Assembly: GCA_016845585.1 (NCBI GenBank)
Contig: JAERSO010000143.1
Location: forward strand, 1-64,000
Source of the DNA: Acidimicrobiaceae bacterium
Lineage (GTDB): Bacteria; Actinomycetota; Acidimicrobiia; Acidimicrobiales; Aldehydirespiratoraceae
DNA length: 64,000 nucleotides
Direction of reading: 5' to 3'
A program made the translations under genes and the position numbers. How positions within the stretch are numbered: position 1 is the stretch's first letter; each line of letters starts with the position of its first letter. The notes beneath the pieces were generated by a model that saw only the letters and a program-made list of their open reading frames with translations, was not told the DNA's origin and searched no databases. This document shows, piece by piece, positions 41,273-49,634 of the stretch.

Positions 41273-43094
41273 TCAGGGTCGCAGGAGCGCCTCGGTGCGA
41301 AAGGCCATTTCCATCTCGGCGTACGGCATCGGCTTGCTGTAGTGATGGCCCTGGGCCAGGCGGCAGCCGAGGTCCTGCAGGACCGAGATCTGTTGGTTGT
41401 GTTCGACTCCCTCAGCGACGACGTCCATGCCGGTGGCACTGGCGAGGCCTGTGAGCGCCGCGATCACCGAACGACGCTGGGTGTCGTTGACGATGCCGGC
41501 CACGAACGAGCGGTCGATCTTGATCACGTCGATCGGGAACGACACGAGGTGCATGAGCGACGAGAAGCCGGTGCCGAAGTCGTCCACGGCGCGGCGTACT
41601 CCGGCGTCGGCCAGCGCGGCGAGACTCGTCGGGACGGTGGAGCCGCGCCGGTCGAGACGATGGAGGACCTCCCGTTCGGAGAGCTCGACCGTCAACCGAT
41701 GGGGGGCGATGCCGCCCTCGCGCAGGATCTCGGTGATGAGACTGGGGTAGCCCTCGTCGGCCAATTCGGCTGCCGACGCGTTCACGGAGATCCACGGCGT
41801 GGCTCCCGTGACGTCGCGTAGTCGGCGCATGTCGCGCGAGATGCCGGCCAGGATGATCTCGCCCAGACGGCCGGTTCGCCCTGTGTCCTCGATGACGTCG
41901 AGGAACTCGCTGGGCGCCATCAGCCCTCGCTCGGGATGCTCCCAGCGCGCCAGCGCTTCGATGCCGACCCACTCGCCCGAACCCAGCAGCACGATCGGCT
42001 GGTAGTGCGGGATGATCTCGCCGTTGGCGAACGCGGCGGTGAGCTGATCGGCGAGCTCTCGTCGATCGGCGACGGGGCGTTCTCGACGGATCGACACGCG
42101 GTCGTCCTTCTCGGCGTACATGGCCGCATCGGCCTCCGACAGGACGGTTTCTGGGTCGCTGCCGGGGGTGGCCTCGACCACACCGACGCTGGCGGAGACG
42201 CTGAGCGAACCGACGGGAAGGTGGAACTGTGGTGTGAGTGCCGCACGTAGTCGGTCAGCCAAGGCGACGCGGCTGTCGTCATTGCGTCCCCGGGCGATCA
42301 CCACGAACTCGTCGCCACCGAACCGGGCCACCAGGTCGCCGCTGCGCACGGCTCCCTTGAGCCGATCGCCGATCGCCGACCGCGATGAGGAGGTTGACGG
42401 TCGGGTCGTCGGCGAGGTCGATGATCGTCAGCTGGCAGGGAACCGATCTTCCCTCAGGGGTGCGCAGGCCGACCTCGATGGTGGCCGTGCGGTCAGCACC
42501 GGAGCGGATGCTCGAGAGCGCCCGGTCGAGCGTCACTCGGTCCGCCGGCGCCACGGTGTCGGCGAGCGGATGATCGAGAACGTCTTCGAGCCAGAGCCCC
42601 GTGGTGCGGATGAGCCCACCCGACGCCGACTTCACGACTCCGGTGGGGTCCGTCAACAGGGTCAGACTGGCCGAGTAGTGCATGAGGGTTCGGAAGAGTT
42701 CGGTGTCCTCGTCGCCGACTTCCCACTTGCGCCGTTCGGTGAGGTCTCGGATCGCCAGGACGATGAGTTGCTCGTTGCTGCGTTCGAACGGGGTGCCGAT
42801 CAGTTCGACCAGCCGCCATCCGTCGGCGGCCTTCACGCGCAGTTCGATCGGGCTGCCGTGTTCCTTCTCGACAACGGTGCCGAGCGATGTCAACGCCCAG
42901 TTCAGATCGTCTTCGTGGATCAACTCCAAGAGGCTGCGACCCTGCCATTCCTCGAGGTTCCATCCGAAACGGGTGATCGTGGCGGCATTCGCGTCGCGCA
43001 GAACTCCCGCCGTGTCGACGACGAGCAGGGCGTCCGGAAGCAGATCGAGCAATGGCCCGAATGTCTTCTCATCCACCCACTCCTGTCGGAACAC
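41273..43094 (-). pseudogene. PAS-PAS-(GGDEF)-EAL signalling protein gene with deletion and frameshift
   Basis: Two ORFs form one broken gene. The upstream ORF (43094 to 42279) holds two PAS domains (LLPDALLVVDTAGVLRDANAA; HYSASLTLLTDPTG). The downstream ORF (42349 to 41273) holds the second half of a GGDEF domain (VARFGGDEFVVIARG) and a full EAL domain (WVGIEALARWEHP, DDFGTGFSSLMHL, IKIDRSFV). The first ~80 residues of GGDEF are missing between PAS2 and RSGDLVARFGGDEF. At the junction a GCCGATC 7-mer is tandemly repeated (42361-42374); removing one copy restores the frame. The EAL part alone could still be made and act as a c-di-GMP phosphodiesterase. Confidence 0.72.
42361..42381. repeat. 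7-bp tandem repeat at the GGDEF junction
   Basis: GCCGATC-GCCGATC-GCCGACC: two exact copies and one near copy. One extra 7-mer explains the frameshift between the PAS and GGDEF-EAL parts, consistent with replication slippage. Confidence 0.6.
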
Positions 43095-43127
43095 TGTCCA
43101 CCGGGTTGAGCGGGCACGCGTTGCGAG

Positions 43128-44174
43128 TTACTCCAGGATGGTTTCGTCGTTCACCGCGTCGATCAGGTCCATGAGCCGGCCCAGGCCGTCGATGTGCTCC
43201 TCGAAGGAGTCGCCGATGGGTCCGATCCGCAGCGAGTTGATCCCACAGTCTCGATATTGCCGCAACCGGCGGCTGATCTCCTCGGGCGGCCCGATCAGAT
43301 TCTGGCCGAGCCCGATGGCGGCAGGGACCCTGGCCGCAGCGCCCGCGCGGTCGCCGTCGAGCCAGAGTCGTTGAACCGCGGCGACATCGTCGCCCCAGCC
43401 CTGTCGGGCGAAGGCGTTGTTGTAGAAGTTGGACTTCTCCGATCCCATCGCCCCGAAGGTGAATGCAAAGCCGGCCGCATGGCGACGGGCCGCCTCCTCG
43501 ACGTCGTCGGTGATCTCGACGCCGACCGAAACGGTCAGGTCGATGTCGTCGAGCGAACGACCGGCGGACTCGGCACCGGCGCGGATGTCGTCGAGGAAGA
43601 CGTCGGCGGTCTCGCAGAAGAACGAGTTGCCGATCCAGCCATCGGCGGCGGCTCCCGTGAGTCGGAGGTTTCGGGGCCCGAGGGAGGCCAGATAGATCGG
43701 AACGTGGACGGTTTCGGCCCTGGTACGGATCGCCTTCCCTTCACCGTCGGGGAGAGGTAGCTGGTAGATCTCGCCGTCGTACTCGAGCCGTTCGCCGCGG
43801 GTGGCCATCCGGATGATGTCGATCGTCTCGCGGGTGCGGGTGACGGGCCGGTCGAAGCGCACCCCGTGGAAGCCCTCGATGACCTGGGGCCCGCTGGTGC
43901 CGAGCCCGAGCAGGAACCGACCGCCCGACAGCTTCTGCAGGGTCAAGGACGTCATGGCGAGGAGTGCCGGCGTGCGCGTACCGAGCTGGGCGATCGCGCT
44001 GCCGAGCCGGATCCGGTCGGTGACGGTGGCAGCCGCACCGATCAGCGTCATGGCGTCGTAGGACCACGCTTCGGGCACCCACGCCACATCGACGCCGAGT
44101 CGCTCCGCTTCCCGTACGTAGTCGAGGCCCCGCTCGTCGACCGGCATCGCCCAGATCCCGAGCTTCAGTGTCAC
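43128..44174 (-). CDS. LLM-class F420-dependent oxidoreductase
   Basis: A 348-aa luciferase-like oxidoreductase. The N-terminus TLKLGIWAMPVDERGLDYVREAERLGVDVAWVPEAW, then TDRIRLGSAIAQLGTRTPALLAM, RFLLGLGTSGPQVIEGFHG and PIYLASLGPRNLRLTGAAADGW, is typical of actinobacterial F420 enzymes. The start is GTG 44174 with GGAGGG eight bases upstream; the longer ORF to 44579 is shadow of the thioesterase gene. It follows the thioesterase gene in the same direction with a 16-bp gap and may be co-transcribed. Substrate unknown. Confidence 0.87.
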   Translation of the reverse strand: MTLKLGIWAMPVDERGLDYVREAERLGVDVAWVPEAWSYDAMTLIGAAATVTDRIRLGSAIAQLGTRTPALLAMTSLTLQKLSGGRFLLGLGTSGPQVIEGFHGVRFDRPVTRTRETIDIIRMATRGERLEYDGEIYQLPLPDGEGKAIRTRAETVHVPIYLASLGPRNLRLTGAAADGWIGNSFFCETADVFLDDIRAGAESAGRSLDDIDLTVSVGVEITDDVEEAARRHAAGFAFTFGAMGSEKSNFYNNAFARQGWGDDVAAVQRLWLDGDRAGAAARVPAAIGLGQNLIGPPEEISRRLRQYRDCGINSLRIGPIGDSFEEHIDGLGRLMDLIDAVNDETILE

Positions 44175-44190
44175 CGGAACCCTCCTGTCA

Positions 44191-45039
44191 TCAGCGTTCT
44201 CCCTGGTTGCGTTCGAGCCCGTTCCCGGTGGAATCGAATCGGAGCGCACCTTCCTGGGCGGTCGTGGCGACCCGGCGCCCGTCTCGGCGGTAGATCGATC
44301 CGAGTGACAGCCCGCGCTGGTGCCGTGCCGCCGGGCTGTGCATGGCGTGAAGGTGCCAGTCGGCGAACGAGATCTCGTCGTGGAACCAGATCGTGTGATC
44401 GAGGCTGGCGCCGGTGAACTCGCCCACCCCGCGGTGGGGGAGTGCTGCGGTTCGCATGAAGGTTCGATCCGTGGCGAAGACCAGCACGGCGGTGTGGAGC
44501 ACAGGGTCGTCGGGGATGGCCTGCGTGGGCCGCATCCAGATCCAGGAATCCGGATCCTCGCGTTCGCCATGTGGATCATCGGTGCGGATGTCGATCGGCT
44601 GTTCCTTCCAGCCGGGTTTGCCCCGGACCTGGTCCCGGTTCGGCAGCGACTCCGCCTCGGGCACCTCGGGCATCGGGTCCTGATGTTCCACGCTGGGATG
44701 GTTCGCGGAGAAGCTCGCCATCATCTGGAAGATGCGCTTGTCGCCCTGGAAGGCGCGCACCTCGCGTACCTGGAAGTTGCGGCCCTGTTTGATCCGGTCG
44801 ACCTCATAGCGGATGGATCGCGCCGCCTCGCCGGGGCGCAGGAAGTAGAGATGCATCGAGTTGACCGGACCGACGTCGGCGGTGCGAGCGGCGGCCACAT
44901 AGGCCTGGGATGCGACGAGGCCGCCGTACAGCCGTTCCCGGTAGCCGCGGGCCGAGGCACCTGCACCGCCGTGGAACTCGTCGGTGTTGGCCGACGCGAG
45001 GTCGAGGCGGGAGACGAGGCGCTGGATCTGATCAGTCAT
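44191..45039 (-). CDS. Acyl-CoA thioesterase II (TesB-like, double hotdog)
   Basis: A 282-aa protein with two hotdog domains. FHGGAGASARGYRERLYGGLVASQAYVAAART is the first domain signature with Gly-Gly turn, MHLYFLRPG the strand after it, and SLDHTIWFHDEISFADWHLHAMHSP the second domain with the conserved Asp-His. RGLSLGSIYRRDGRRVATTAQEG closes the fold. It hydrolyses medium or long acyl-CoAs. The start ATG 45039 overlaps the stop of the DedA gene (TGATG). Confidence 0.9.
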   Translation of the reverse strand: MTDQIQRLVSRLDLASANTDEFHGGAGASARGYRERLYGGLVASQAYVAAARTADVGPVNSMHLYFLRPGEAARSIRYEVDRIKQGRNFQVREVRAFQGDKRIFQMMASFSANHPSVEHQDPMPEVPEAESLPNRDQVRGKPGWKEQPIDIRTDDPHGEREDPDSWIWMRPTQAIPDDPVLHTAVLVFATDRTFMRTAALPHRGVGEFTGASLDHTIWFHDEISFADWHLHAMHSPAARHQRGLSLGSIYRRDGRRVATTAQEGALRFDSTGNGLERNQGER

Positions 45040-45644
45040 CAGGAGGCAAGGGTGGCACGGCGTCGGCGAACGAACCAGATCACGAGGGCGATCACGACCG
45101 TGATGGACAAGGCTGTCCCGAAACGGTCGACGAACGACACCACCCGCTCGCCGACGAGCGCGCCGAGGCACACCATCAACCCGACCCATGTGACCGAGGC
45201 CGCGGCATTCCACGGAGCGAAGGTCCGGAACGGCAATCCCGCCGCGCCGGCGACGAGCGGCGCGACCGCCCGTAGTGCGCCGACGAAGCGGGCGAAGAAG
45301 ACGGATCGACCCCCGTGACGACGCAAATGCAGTGAGGCGCGTCCGAGCGCGGGCTCAGCGTGACGCCAGAGGCGGGGCCAGCGGCTGAGGATCGACGTGC
45401 CCCAGCGATGACCGACATACCAGCTGACAGAGTCGCCACAGAAGGCACCGAGCGCACCCATGGCGAACACGACGGCCAGCCGGGGCGGGGTCTCGGCCGC
45501 GGCGCCGATGAACACGAGTCCGACCTCTCCCGGCACGATCACGTCGAGGAGCGCGACCGTCTCCCCGAAGGGCAGGAAGAAGGCGAGTGCGGCCAGCCAC
45601 TCCAGATCGAGCTCGGCCACCCGATCGAGGAGGTCGTCGATCAT
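45039..45644 (-). CDS. DedA-family membrane protein
   Basis: A 201-aa polytopic protein of the DedA/VTT family, now known to include lipid scramblase or flippase-like proteins. The family stretches are VIVPGEVGLVFIGAAAE, GALGAFCGDSVSWYVGHRWG and RHGGRSVFFARFVGALRAVAPLVAGAAG. The acidic residue early in the protein (FGETVALLDVIVPGE) and the F-x-x-R-F region with arginine are the conserved functional positions. It is followed by thioesterase and patatin-family lipid genes on the same strand. Confidence 0.9.
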   Translation of the reverse strand: MIDDLLDRVAELDLEWLAALAFFLPFGETVALLDVIVPGEVGLVFIGAAAETPPRLAVVFAMGALGAFCGDSVSWYVGHRWGTSILSRWPRLWRHAEPALGRASLHLRRHGGRSVFFARFVGALRAVAPLVAGAAGLPFRTFAPWNAAASVTWVGLMVCLGALVGERVVSFVDRFGTALSITVVIALVIWFVRRRRATLAS

Positions 45645-45680
45645 CGTGCCCGCACGACGAGGTCGGTTGCCACGGCGGAC

Positions 45681-46547
45681 TCAGCCGATCCGACGGAGGT
45701 ACTCGGACGCGGCCTCGTAGGAGCGCTCGATGCCGGCCGGGATCGACTTGCGATTGTTGTACCGGAGTTTGGCCGGATCGTTGAACTTGTAGCTGTTGTC
45801 GACGCCGGTCGGGAGCACGTGGGCCGTGACGTGTGACGGAAGGTTCTCCATGTCGCGGTGGAAACGGTGGCGCCGGGCGATCTCGAACGACACGAACGCG
45901 ACGTCCCAGGCGTGGCGAGGCAGGCGCAAGGGGGTGTCGATGTTGCCCACGTGCATCACATAGATCGTGGTGGCGCCCGTCTCGACGGCGCGAGACACCG
46001 GAATCGAGTTGACGACACCTCCATCGATGTAGTGCAGACCGTTGGCCTCCACCGGTGGCATCAGCCCCGGTGCCGCGCACGAGGCCAGTACGGAATCGAT
46101 CAGCGAACCGGACTCGAACCACGCCTCCGACGATGTCTCGATGCAGGCCGCGGAGCACTGGAACGGCACCGGAAGATCCTCGAACGTCTGGTGCGGCAGC
46201 CACTTCACGAGAAGGTCGCGCAAGCTCTGATTCGAGTGGAGGTGCGTCCGGTGCCTGACGATGTTGGAGACCCTGCCCCAGACGCTTTCGCGCAGAATGC
46301 TCGACAGCGCGAGCTCGTTGACCCATCGGGACTCGAGAAGCGCCGCCGTTTCGGTGAACTCCCCGGAGGAGATGATCGCCCCGTTGACGGATCCGATCGA
46401 CGTGCCGAAGACCATGTCGGGTCGGATGTCGGTCTCGGCGAGGGCTTTGATCATGCCGACCTCGGCCGCACCGCGTAGTCCGCCGCCACCCAGAACGAAC
46501 GCGACACCACCGTCGGATTCGGATCCGGCACTGCCGCTGGTGGCCAT
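45681..46547 (-). CDS. Patatin-like phospholipase
   Basis: A 288-aa serine acyl hydrolase. The oxyanion hole is GGGGLRGAAEVG, the nucleophile elbow GTSIGSVNG, and the catalytic aspartate lies in DGGVVNSIPVS. It would hydrolyse phospholipids or other acyl esters in the cytoplasm or at the membrane. A TAGCCT box six bases before ATG 46547 suggests a leaderless transcript and marks the likely start of the patatin-DedA-thioesterase-LLM gene string. Confidence 0.9.
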   Translation of the reverse strand: MATSGSAGSESDGGVAFVLGGGGLRGAAEVGMIKALAETDIRPDMVFGTSIGSVNGAIISSGEFTETAALLESRWVNELALSSILRESVWGRVSNIVRHRTHLHSNQSLRDLLVKWLPHQTFEDLPVPFQCSAACIETSSEAWFESGSLIDSVLASCAAPGLMPPVEANGLHYIDGGVVNSIPVSRAVETGATTIYVMHVGNIDTPLRLPRHAWDVAFVSFEIARRHRFHRDMENLPSHVTAHVLPTGVDNSYKFNDPAKLRYNNRKSIPAGIERSYEAASEYLRRIG

Positions 46548-46553
46548 GCCAGG

Positions 46554-46559
46554 AGGCTA
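46554..46559 (-). promoter_or_regulatory. -10 box, leaderless start of the patatin gene
   Basis: On the minus strand TAGCCT is followed by CCTGGC and ATG 46547. Confidence 0.45.
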
Positions 46560-46612
46560 GGTTCCCGACCCCGCCGATGCCATGTCCGCATGACCTCGTA
46601 GGGGCGCTGTTC

Positions 46613-46618
46613 TAGGCT
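46613..46618 (+). promoter_or_regulatory. -10 box of the acyltransferase gene
   Basis: TAGGCT lies nine bases before TTG 46628. If transcription starts at about 46625, the TTG would be a near-leaderless start codon. Confidence 0.35.
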
Positions 46619-46627
46619 CGCCCTCAC

Positions 46628-47680
46628 TTGGCCGAGCAGGGCAGGTGCAGAGGATTGTCGACGAGATCAGGCCCGTGGGTTCCCCCGGCGTGGTTCCGCC
46701 TGCTCCTGGTGACCCCGCTTGCGTGGGCCGGTGCCCTCATCGTGACGGTCCTTTCGCCACTGCTGCACCTGATGTTGCTCATCCTCGATCTGGTCGATCG
46801 CAAGAGCTGGCGGTTCAGCCGGCTCGGCGGGATCGGGATCGCATTCTGTGTCACCGAGTTCATCGGGCTGACGCTCGCGTTCGTGATCTGGGTGTCGTCC
46901 GGCTTCGGATGGAAGATCCGCACGCGCCGGTTCCAGCGCTTCCACAATCGGCTGTTCGGACTGTGGCTGGAGCTCGTGACCCGAGCCCTGCGCGTCTACC
47001 TCGGCTTCGGATTCTCGGTCCGCGGTGAGCGGATCGACGGGCCGGTTCTGGCGTTCGCCCGTCACGTGGGGCCCGGCGACGTGTTCCTCCTCGCCCACAC
47101 GTTGATCCAACGCTACGACCGCCAGATGGTGATGGTCGGGGCCAGCAAACTGCTGCTGGACCCGTTCTTCGATCGTGTGGTTCGTCGGTCGCCTTCGCTG
47201 TTCATCTCACAGAACCCGGTGGACGGCTCGGCGTGTCTCACCGAGATCTCGGAGCTGTGCCGGACCATGGACGGCGACAGCGTGATGATCATCTGTCCCG
47301 AAGGCGGCAACTGGACACCGCGGCGGTGGCAGGCGGCCATCGATCGCATGGAGAGCAGGGGCCAGCACGAGAAGGCGGAGCGCGCCGCAGCGATGCCACA
47401 TGTCCTCCCGCCCCGCTCGGCGGGCGCGGTTGCGGCACTCAGAGCCCGTGACGATGTCACGGTCGTGTTCATCGCTCACGCCGGCCTCGACGACCTCTTC
47501 TCCCTCGGGGAGCTGTGGCGCAAGATCCCGCTCCGCCGGCGAGTGGAGGTCGAGTATTGGGCAGTTCCGCGAAGCGAGATCCCCGAGGACCCGGAGCAGC
47601 TGAGCGATTGGCTCTTCGGCGAATGGGCCAAGGTCGATGTGTGGATCGACGAACGCCAGGCGCTGATGGCGGGTGGCTAG
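46628..47680 (+). CDS. Phospholipid/glycerol acyltransferase (PlsC-like)
   Basis: A 350-aa membrane-bound acyltransferase. Two hydrophobic segments (LLLVTPLAWAGALIVTVLSPLLHLMLLIL and IGIAFCVTEFIGLTLAFVIWV) precede the catalytic domain. The H-x4-D motif appears as ARHVGPGDVFLLAH, and the acceptor motif as IICPEGGNWTPRRW, replacing the usual E-G-T-R. It probably acylates lysophosphatidic acid or a related lipid. The start is uncertain (TTG 46628 with a TAGGCT box upstream). Its 3' end overlaps the end of the convergent EamA gene by four bases. Confidence 0.8.
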   Translation: MAEQGRCRGLSTRSGPWVPPAWFRLLLVTPLAWAGALIVTVLSPLLHLMLLILDLVDRKSWRFSRLGGIGIAFCVTEFIGLTLAFVIWVSSGFGWKIRTRRFQRFHNRLFGLWLELVTRALRVYLGFGFSVRGERIDGPVLAFARHVGPGDVFLLAHTLIQRYDRQMVMVGASKLLLDPFFDRVVRRSPSLFISQNPVDGSACLTEISELCRTMDGDSVMIICPEGGNWTPRRWQAAIDRMESRGQHEKAERAAAMPHVLPPRSAGAVAALRARDDVTVVFIAHAGLDDLFSLGELWRKIPLRRRVEVEYWAVPRSEIPEDPEQLSDWLFGEWAKVDVWIDERQALMAGG

Positions 47681-48594
47681 CGGTTGGCCGAGGCGGGCGG
47701 GATGCGCAGGACCGCGGCGACCGAACCGAGTGCGATCAGGCCACCGACGCCCTGGATCCACGTCATGGGCTCGTCGTGAACCGGCCAGGCGAGGCTCACG
47801 GCGACGACGTTCATGAGCAACATCGAGAGCGATGAGCGGGATGCCTCGACATAGCCGTGGACCCAGCTCATCAGCACGTGTCCGAGGACCCCGGTCATAT
47901 AGGCGAGCACCGCGAGCCAGAACCAATCCGACCCTTCCATCCCGGTGACGTCGGCCCAGTCCGAAGCGAACAGCGCGATGGGAGCGACGGCGAGAAACGC
48001 CCAGATGTTGATGGCCGTCATCCATTCGATCGGATCGACCGCGGTCTTCAGTCGTGCTGCCCTGGTGAGCACGAAGTACGCGGTGAACAGCGCCACCGCC
48101 AGCAGCGACAGCACGACGCCGAGGGGAGAGGTGCGCAGTTCGCTGCCGGCGCCGAGGATGACGATCGCCGCTCCGGAGATCGCGACGAGTGTCCACGCGA
48201 TGTGGGGCCTGGTGGGGCGCTCTCCGAACATCGGCCCGGCGATGACGAGGATGGCGGCAGGCTGAAGGGACACGGCCACGACGAGCACCGCCACCGTGGC
48301 CTCCTGCAACGTGGCGAAGACGAACACGAGGTTGGTGCCGAACGCTGCGCCCGGGGCTGCGGCAGCCCGCATCGTCGGACCCGAGACCCGTCTGCGCGTG
48401 GCGACCACGATGGCGGAGAGCAGCGGAATGCTGATCGCGAACCGGAGGGCCGCGCCGGTGACCGGAGGAACCGTCACCAACTTGGTGACCACGGGGCCCG
48501 ACCCCCAGAGGAGGACCACACACAGCAGTGCGGTGTAGTGGATCCCCGATTCGGTGGTCCGATCCGACTGGGGAGCGGTGGCGGCCGGCTTCAC
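47677..48594 (-). CDS. EamA-family (DMT superfamily) transporter
   Basis: A 305-aa protein with ten predicted membrane helices in two EamA repeats (LLCVVLLWGSGPVVTKLV at the start of repeat 1, VVLSLLAVALFTAYFVLTRAARLK at repeat 2). Members export amino acids, metabolites or nucleotide sugars; the cargo cannot be assigned. The start is GTG 48594 with a TAGGGT box six bases upstream. Confidence 0.88.
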   Translation of the reverse strand: MKPAATAPQSDRTTESGIHYTALLCVVLLWGSGPVVTKLVTVPPVTGAALRFAISIPLLSAIVVATRRRVSGPTMRAAAAPGAAFGTNLVFVFATLQEATVAVLVVAVSLQPAAILVIAGPMFGERPTRPHIAWTLVAISGAAIVILGAGSELRTSPLGVVLSLLAVALFTAYFVLTRAARLKTAVDPIEWMTAINIWAFLAVAPIALFASDWADVTGMEGSDWFWLAVLAYMTGVLGHVLMSWVHGYVEASRSSLSMLLMNVVAVSLAWPVHDEPMTWIQGVGGLIALGSVAAVLRIPPASANR

Positions 48595-48600
48595 TCCTGG

Positions 48601-48606
48601 ACCCTA
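48601..48606 (-). promoter_or_regulatory. -10 box, leaderless start of the EamA gene
   Basis: On the minus strand TAGGGT is followed by CCAGGA and GTG 48594. Confidence 0.45.
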
Positions 48607-48693
48607 GGCCCCCGCTCCCTCGATCCAGCAAACGTCCCCGCGGGACGTGTCGGTCCATGCAGAGTCGGTGTGAGGGCGAACGGCCGTCCGGTG

Positions 48694-48699
48694 TAGGTT
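48694..48699 (+). promoter_or_regulatory. -10 box, leaderless start of the SDR gene
   Basis: TAGGTT is followed by CGGCCGA and ATG 48707, a seven-base gap. Confidence 0.45.
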
Positions 48700-48706
48700 C
48701 GGCCGA

Positions 48707-49534
48707 ATGGAGATTCAGGGAAAGATTGCAGTCGTCACCGGTGGAGCGAGCGGGATCGGCCAGGCATTGGCCGAGCGATTCCACGCCGACGGAGCGGCGC
48801 ATGTGGTGGTCGTCGATCGCGACGAGGCCGGGGCTGCTGCGGTGGCCGAGAGCATCGGCGGCACGGGTGCTGCGGTGGATGTCACCGACGAGGCGGCGAT
48901 CAAGCAGCTCGTGAACGACACCGAGCGCGACATCGGGCCGATCGATCTGTTCGTGTCGAACGCCGGCTACGTGACGCTCGGCGGGCTCGAAGCCCCGGTC
49001 GAGGATCTCAACCGCATGTTCGACGTGCACGTGCTCGCCCATCTCTACGCCGCTCGCGCTGTCGTCCCGCACATGGTCGAGCGGGGCGGCGGCTACCTGC
49101 TCAACACCGCGTCGGCGGCGGGGCTGCTGAGTCAGTTCGGGTCGTTGCACTACGCCGTCACCAAACACGCCGCGGTGGCGCTGGCCGAGTGGATCGCGAT
49201 CACCCATGGCCATCAGGGCATCAAGGTCTCGGTGCTGTGTCCGCAGGCGGTGGCCACCAACATCGTCACCAACAGCCCGACCGCCGACCAGCTCGCCGAC
49301 CGCGGCGCCAACGTCGCCGGCGCCGACGGCACGCTCACCGCGGAGGAGACGGCCGACGTGGTGACCGAGTCGCTGCGAGAGGAGCGTTTCCATGTGCTTC
49401 CGCACCCCGAAGTGGCGAAATACGTCGAGCGCAAGGGAGCCGACGTCGACCGGTGGATCGCCGGGATGCAGCGCTGGCAAACCGCGATGTTCGATGCCGA
49501 CAGGCACCCCGCCAACTGGCTGACCGGCACCTGA
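48707..49534 (+). CDS. Short-chain dehydrogenase/reductase (SDR)
   Basis: A 275-aa classical SDR. VVTGGASGIGQALAERF is the cofactor loop, FVSNAGYVTLGG the N-A-G motif, LLNTASAAGLLS contains the active-site serine region, and YAVTKHAAVAL the catalytic Y-x3-K. The acidic residue after strand 2 (VVVDRDE) suggests NAD(H) preference. The C-terminal tail RWQTAMFDADRHPANW is longer than in many SDRs. It stands alone between the EamA gene and the acyl-CoA dehydrogenase, so its substrate is open. Confidence 0.9.
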   Translation: MEIQGKIAVVTGGASGIGQALAERFHADGAAHVVVVDRDEAGAAAVAESIGGTGAAVDVTDEAAIKQLVNDTERDIGPIDLFVSNAGYVTLGGLEAPVEDLNRMFDVHVLAHLYAARAVVPHMVERGGGYLLNTASAAGLLSQFGSLHYAVTKHAAVALAEWIAITHGHQGIKVSVLCPQAVATNIVTNSPTADQLADRGANVAGADGTLTAEETADVVTESLREERFHVLPHPEVAKYVERKGADVDRWIAGMQRWQTAMFDADRHPANWLTGT

Positions 49535-49634
49535 GCCACACACTCAATGTGACGGAGTTCTTGCGACCGTCAGTACTCCGTGACTAGTGTGCCCATCCGA
49601 ACCTGCAGGGTCCGCTCACACGAGGAACGCACGA

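Noticed and set aside
47207-49543. 778-aa minus-strand ORF
   Set aside because: Runs across the EamA, SDR and acyltransferase genes in a non-coding frame; Arg/His/Gly-rich translation without family motifs.
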